64,000 bases of DNA from Megamonas hypermegale_A (GTDB lineage Bacteria; Bacillota; Negativicutes; Selenomonadales; Selenomonadaceae). Positions 61,185 through 64,000 of the stretch are shown in pieces (positions within the stretch are counted from its first letter, which is position 1; each line of letters begins with the position of its first letter). Below the pieces are notes generated by a model. The model worked only from the letters and a program-made list of their open reading frames with translations, did not search any database and was not told the origin of the DNA. Made by a program: the position numbers and the translations under genes. The stretch lies in NCBI RefSeq assembly GCF_030371585.1, contig NZ_JAUDCE010000008.1; one strand, given 5' to 3'.

Positions 61185-62162
61185 ATGACAAAACGGAAAA
61201 TTCTCGGCGCTATGACAGTCCTTTTTATTATCGCGGCAGGCTGTATCTATTATTATTCAACCAGCGAAAATGATAAACTGACTGCCAGTGGCACGATTGA
61301 AGTGACCAAATACGATGTAACGCCGCGCATTGCAGGCTATATCCGCAATTTGAACTGCAAGGAAGGCGATTTCCTGACGGCGGGCGAAGCTGTCTGCGAA
61401 CTGGAACGGGACGATTTAAAACGGCAGAGTGAAAGCAGCTGGCAAGCCGTTGAAGCGGCGCAGGCAACTTTAACCGACATGCAGAAAGGTGCCCGCGAGC
61501 AGGAATTATTCATGGCAAAATCACAGATTGACAAGACGAAAGCCGTTTTCGACAAAGCGCAAAATGATTTAGCACGCAACGAACAGCTTTACGCCGTGGG
61601 CGGTATCAGCCGGCAGGAGCTGGACAGCAGCCGCGAGGCAAATGATGTCGCGCAGGAAGAATATTTATCGGCGCAGGCAAATTACGATTTAATACTGTCC
61701 GGAACGCGTACTGACCAGATTGCCGCGCAGGCGGCGCAGGTGCAAAGTCTTATTTCAGCCGCGCAGGCCAGCGAAGACCTCGTGAACAATATGCAGCTGT
61801 ACAGTCCTGTAAACGGTATAATCATCAGCAAAAATTTTGAAAACAATGAATATATAAATAGCGGTGAAAGCGTACTGACTCTGGCCGATTTAAACGATTT
61901 ATGGCTTAAAGTCTATATTGCCACAACCGATTTGGGCAAAGTCAGGCTGGGGCAAAGCGTCGATTTGACAGTTGACGCCTTTCCGCAGGAAATTTTCTCG
62001 GGCAAAGTAATCGCCATAAACGATGAAGCGGAATTCACGCCGCGCGAAAGCATAACGAAAGATGAACGCGCCAATATGGTTTTCGCCGTGAAAATTCAGA
62101 TAAACAATCCCGATAACAAATTAAAAGCCGGTATGCCGGCGGATGTGATGTTTCATGAATAA
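61185..62162 (+). CDS. HlyD-family membrane fusion / periplasmic adaptor protein
   Basis: A 325-residue adaptor with an N-terminal membrane anchor (GAMTVLFIIAAGCIYYYS), a lipoyl half (TPRIAGYIRNLNCKEGDFL), a coiled-coil hairpin (residues ~75-195), the second lipoyl half (LYSPVNGIIISKNFENNE) and a β-barrel. The layout matches YbhG/YhiI adaptors of ABC exporters. Its stop overlaps the first ATPase gene by 8 bp. A TolC-like partner is not in the window. Confidence 0.92.
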   Translation: MTKRKILGAMTVLFIIAAGCIYYYSTSENDKLTASGTIEVTKYDVTPRIAGYIRNLNCKEGDFLTAGEAVCELERDDLKRQSESSWQAVEAAQATLTDMQKGAREQELFMAKSQIDKTKAVFDKAQNDLARNEQLYAVGGISRQELDSSREANDVAQEEYLSAQANYDLILSGTRTDQIAAQAAQVQSLISAAQASEDLVNNMQLYSPVNGIIISKNFENNEYINSGESVLTLADLNDLWLKVYIATTDLGKVRLGQSVDLTVDAFPQEIFSGKVIAINDEAEFTPRESITKDERANMVFAVKIQINNPDNKLKAGMPADVMFHE

Positions 62163-62880
62163 ATTCATAAATACAATCGAAATAAACAGCATCAGCAAAA
62201 AATTCGGACGAATACAGGCGCTGACCGACTGCTCCCTGACGATAGAAAACAACTGCCTTCTGGCAATCGCAGGCGGCGACGGTGCAGGCAAGACCACGCT
62301 GCTGAAAAGTATCGCTGGTCTGGTAACGCCCGACAGCGGCGAGGTATTAATAAACGGACAGATGCCGCAAAGCTGCAAGGAGTATTTCGGCTATATGGCG
62401 CAGCAGTTCAGCTGGTACAGAAATCTAAGCGTAAATGAAAATGTTATCTTGTCGGCAAAACTGCACGGCTTAAACGGGCAACAGGCACAGCAAAAAAGTG
62501 ATGAGATTTTAAAATTTGTCGGTCTGTATCAATTTAAAGACCGCTTGGCAGAAAAACTTTCCGGCGGTATGAAGCAGAAATTGGCACTGGCGGCAGCGAT
62601 AGTGTACGGGCCGCAAATTCTTCTGCTGGACGAGCCATCAACGGGCGTTGACCCCGTATCGCGGCAGGAACTTTGGGAGCTGTTTCATCGGATAAACGCG
62701 CAGGGAACGGCTGTAATCGTCACTACACCGTATTTCGATGAAGTGAATTACTGCCGTGAAATCATTTTAATGCACAACGGACGGATTTTAATAAATGATA
62801 CGCTGGCTGATTTGCGAAAACAACACGAACATTTCAATTTGGAAAATATTTATTTTAAACTGACAAAAGAGGACGGGTAA
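62155..62880 (+). CDS. ABC transporter ATP-binding protein (YbhF N-half-like)
   Basis: A 241-residue ATPase with Walker A GGDGAGKTTLLKS (GGDGAGKTT replaces the usual GPNG), Q-loop MAQQFSWYRNLSV, signature LSGGMKQKLALAAAI and Walker B ILLLDEPSTGVDP. It overlaps the adaptor gene by 8 bp and is followed after 2 bp by a second ATPase; in E. coli YbhF the two are fused. Confidence 0.94.
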   Translation: MNKFINTIEINSISKKFGRIQALTDCSLTIENNCLLAIAGGDGAGKTTLLKSIAGLVTPDSGEVLINGQMPQSCKEYFGYMAQQFSWYRNLSVNENVILSAKLHGLNGQQAQQKSDEILKFVGLYQFKDRLAEKLSGGMKQKLALAAAIVYGPQILLLDEPSTGVDPVSRQELWELFHRINAQGTAVIVTTPYFDEVNYCREIILMHNGRILINDTLADLRKQHEHFNLENIYFKLTKEDG

Positions 62881-62882
62881 TT

Positions 62883-63626
62883 ATGACATACGCAGTTTTT
62901 ACGGAAAATCTCACCAAAAAATTCGGCGATTTCACGGCCGTAGACAATCTGTCCTTAACCATAGAATACGGCTGCATTTACGGTCTTTTGGGCTCTAACG
63001 GCTCCGGCAAAAGTACGACTATCCGTATGCTTTGCGGCGTTTTGCCCAAGAGTGCGGGCACAATTAAAATTCTCGGACATGATATTCACGATTTAGCCGA
63101 AATTAAAACGCAAATCGGCTATATGTCGCAGAAATTTTCGCTTTATCCCGATTTAACGGTGCTGGAAAATATAAAATTTTATGCTGGTCTGTACGGCGTA
63201 AAGAAAAATATTCTGCCAGAAAGAATAGATGAGGTACTGGAAATGGCAGGCGTAACGGCAAAACAAAATCTGCCGGTAAAAAATCTCACCGGCGGCTGGC
63301 GGCAACGGCTGGCACTGGGCTGCGCCATCATTCACAAACCGCAGCTTTTGTTTCTGGATGAAGCCACCAGCGGCGCCGACCCTAGAGCCAGAAGAAAATT
63401 CTGGCAGATTATCCAAAATCTGGCGCAAAGCGGCGTAACCGTAATTGTAACGACGCATTTCATGGAAGAAGCGCAGCTGTGCTACAGGATAGGTTTTCTG
63501 CATCAAGGAAAAATGCTGATTGACGATACTCCCGCCAATCTGAAACGGCTATTGCCGAAACCCGATGTTTCTCTGAACGAAATTTTTGCCTATCTTGTAA
63601 GGCAGAAGGCGGTGAATATCGCATGA
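62883..63626 (+). CDS. ABC transporter ATP-binding protein (YbhF C-half-like)
   Basis: A 247-residue ATPase with Walker A GSNGSGKSTTIRM, Q-loop YMSQKFSLYPDLTV, a variant signature LTGGWRQRLALGCAI (Thr for Ser, as in YbhF-type proteins) and Walker B LLFLDEATSGADP. Its stop overlaps the permease start as ATGA. With the previous gene it would form a heterodimer. Confidence 0.94.
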   Translation: MTYAVFTENLTKKFGDFTAVDNLSLTIEYGCIYGLLGSNGSGKSTTIRMLCGVLPKSAGTIKILGHDIHDLAEIKTQIGYMSQKFSLYPDLTVLENIKFYAGLYGVKKNILPERIDEVLEMAGVTAKQNLPVKNLTGGWRQRLALGCAIIHKPQLLFLDEATSGADPRARRKFWQIIQNLAQSGVTVIVTTHFMEEAQLCYRIGFLHQGKMLIDDTPANLKRLLPKPDVSLNEIFAYLVRQKAVNIA

Positions 63627-64000
63627 ACAGACTGAAAGCCATGCTGTATAAGGAATTTATCCAGCTGCGGCGTGATGTAATGATGCTGCGTCTTTTAATC
63701 ATGCTGCCGATTGTGCAGATAATTATTTTCGGGCTTGCCATTGATACAGACGTAAAGCATATACCGACCGTCGTTTTCGACCAATGCAAGCAGGAGGAAA
63801 GCCGCGAACTTATGGATGCTTTCACCGCTACGAATTATTATGATATAAAATATTACGCTGACAGTATTGCTGAAGTAAACGATAAGATAAACTCCGGGCA
63901 GGCGGTGGTGGGCGTCGTTTTCCCGCCGGACATGGTACGCGATATCAAACGCGGCGAGGCGGCGCAGATACAGCTGATTGTAGACGCCAGCGACAATATG
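63623..64000 (+). CDS. ABC transporter permease (YbhS/YbhR-like), 3' end cut by window
   Basis: ATG 63623 overlaps the ATPase stop. Visible 126 residues: a basic start, one transmembrane helix (LRLLIMLPIVQIIIFGLAI), then an extracytoplasmic domain (HIPTVVFDQCKQEESREL … VVGVVFPPDMVRDI) typical of ABC2-type permeases of the YhhJ/YbhS group. The remaining helices lie beyond the window. It completes an adaptor-ATPase-ATPase-permease exporter, drug or bile-salt type by analogy. Confidence 0.9.
   Translation, partial: MNRLKAMLYKEFIQLRRDVMMLRLLIMLPIVQIIIFGLAIDTDVKHIPTVVFDQCKQEESRELMDAFTATNYYDIKYYADSIAEVNDKINSGQAVVGVVFPPDMVRDIKRGEAAQIQLIVDASDNM

Overview
This 64 kb window is a chromosomal segment of a low-to-mid GC Firmicute. 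Purine-rich Shine-Dalgarno sites, TTG and GTG starts, CdaA/CdaR, RNase Y with YmdB, SpoVS and SpoVB homologues, and a single long RelA/SpoT protein all point that way. The protein flavour and the cdaA-cdaR-FAD oxidoreductase order suggest the Negativicutes (diderm Firmicutes). That is inference from memory of family resemblance; no 16S or database search was possible.

Layout. 1-4.7 kb (minus strand): an rRNA methyltransferase cut by the window edge, a COG2509-type flavoprotein, cdaR and cdaA (cyclic di-AMP). 4.7-12.7 kb (minus): a compact type IV pilus operon running pilB, pilT, [palindromic insertion], pilC, major pilin, prepilin peptidase, four prepilin-like or minor proteins, a PilM/PilN-like fusion, and pilO. 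12.7-16.9 kb (minus): aroE, a YifB/ComM ATPase, ubiX, yraN, rnhB. 17.2-19.9 kb (plus): fba and guaA. 19.9-24.0 kb: an AT-rich accessory stretch with a flavodoxin-like reductase, an orphan SRA-like domain, an AAA/DUF4143 ATPase, an Rpn nuclease and a tandem copy of its tail. Its right part is bounded by a duplicated tRNA-Leu 3' end plus terminator. 24.2-35.2 kb: exported proteins of unknown role, a TRIC channel, GNAT, SIMPL, ychF, an LtaS-like sulfatase, a lipid kinase, a SpoVB-like flippase and a HIT-like protein. 35.4-37.3 kb: prfC and a BFD-like ferredoxin. 37.9-40.3 kb: a Tat-exported metallo-hydrolase and an iron-sulfur aldo/keto reductase. 40.6-45.9 kb: a complete branched-chain amino acid ABC operon (livJHMGF) followed by a CBS-ACT sensor gene. 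46-54.7 kb: regulators (MerR, AraC), a rhodanese lipoprotein, a nitroreductase, rlmD, a HAD phosphatase, an orphan FolP-like N-terminal domain, a glyoxalase-II-like hydrolase and relA/spoT. 55-61 kb (plus): a YbjN-like gene, rny, a small unknown, ymdB, spoVS, a P-loop/Asp23 fusion and pdxK. 61.2 kb to the end: an HlyD adaptor, two ABC ATPases and a permease cut by the window edge (YbhGFSR-type exporter).

Three non-standard features stand out. (1) Two copies of a ~0.5 kb non-coding element (37.4-37.9 kb and 51.2-51.7 kb) whose helices are preserved by compensatory base changes, including a 19-20 bp perfect helix of quite different sequence in each copy. This is the best candidate here for an undescribed structured element or large ncRNA. 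(2) Five copies of a ~130 bp nested-palindrome element, three with clear 8-9 bp AT-rich flanking direct repeats: a miniature mobile element, present in both orientations. (3) An Rpn-family nuclease gene with a strong internal Shine-Dalgarno and in-frame ATG that would make its C-terminal domain alone, next to a free-standing duplicate of that domain. This resembles the known RpnL/RpnS intragenic toxin-antitoxin arrangement.
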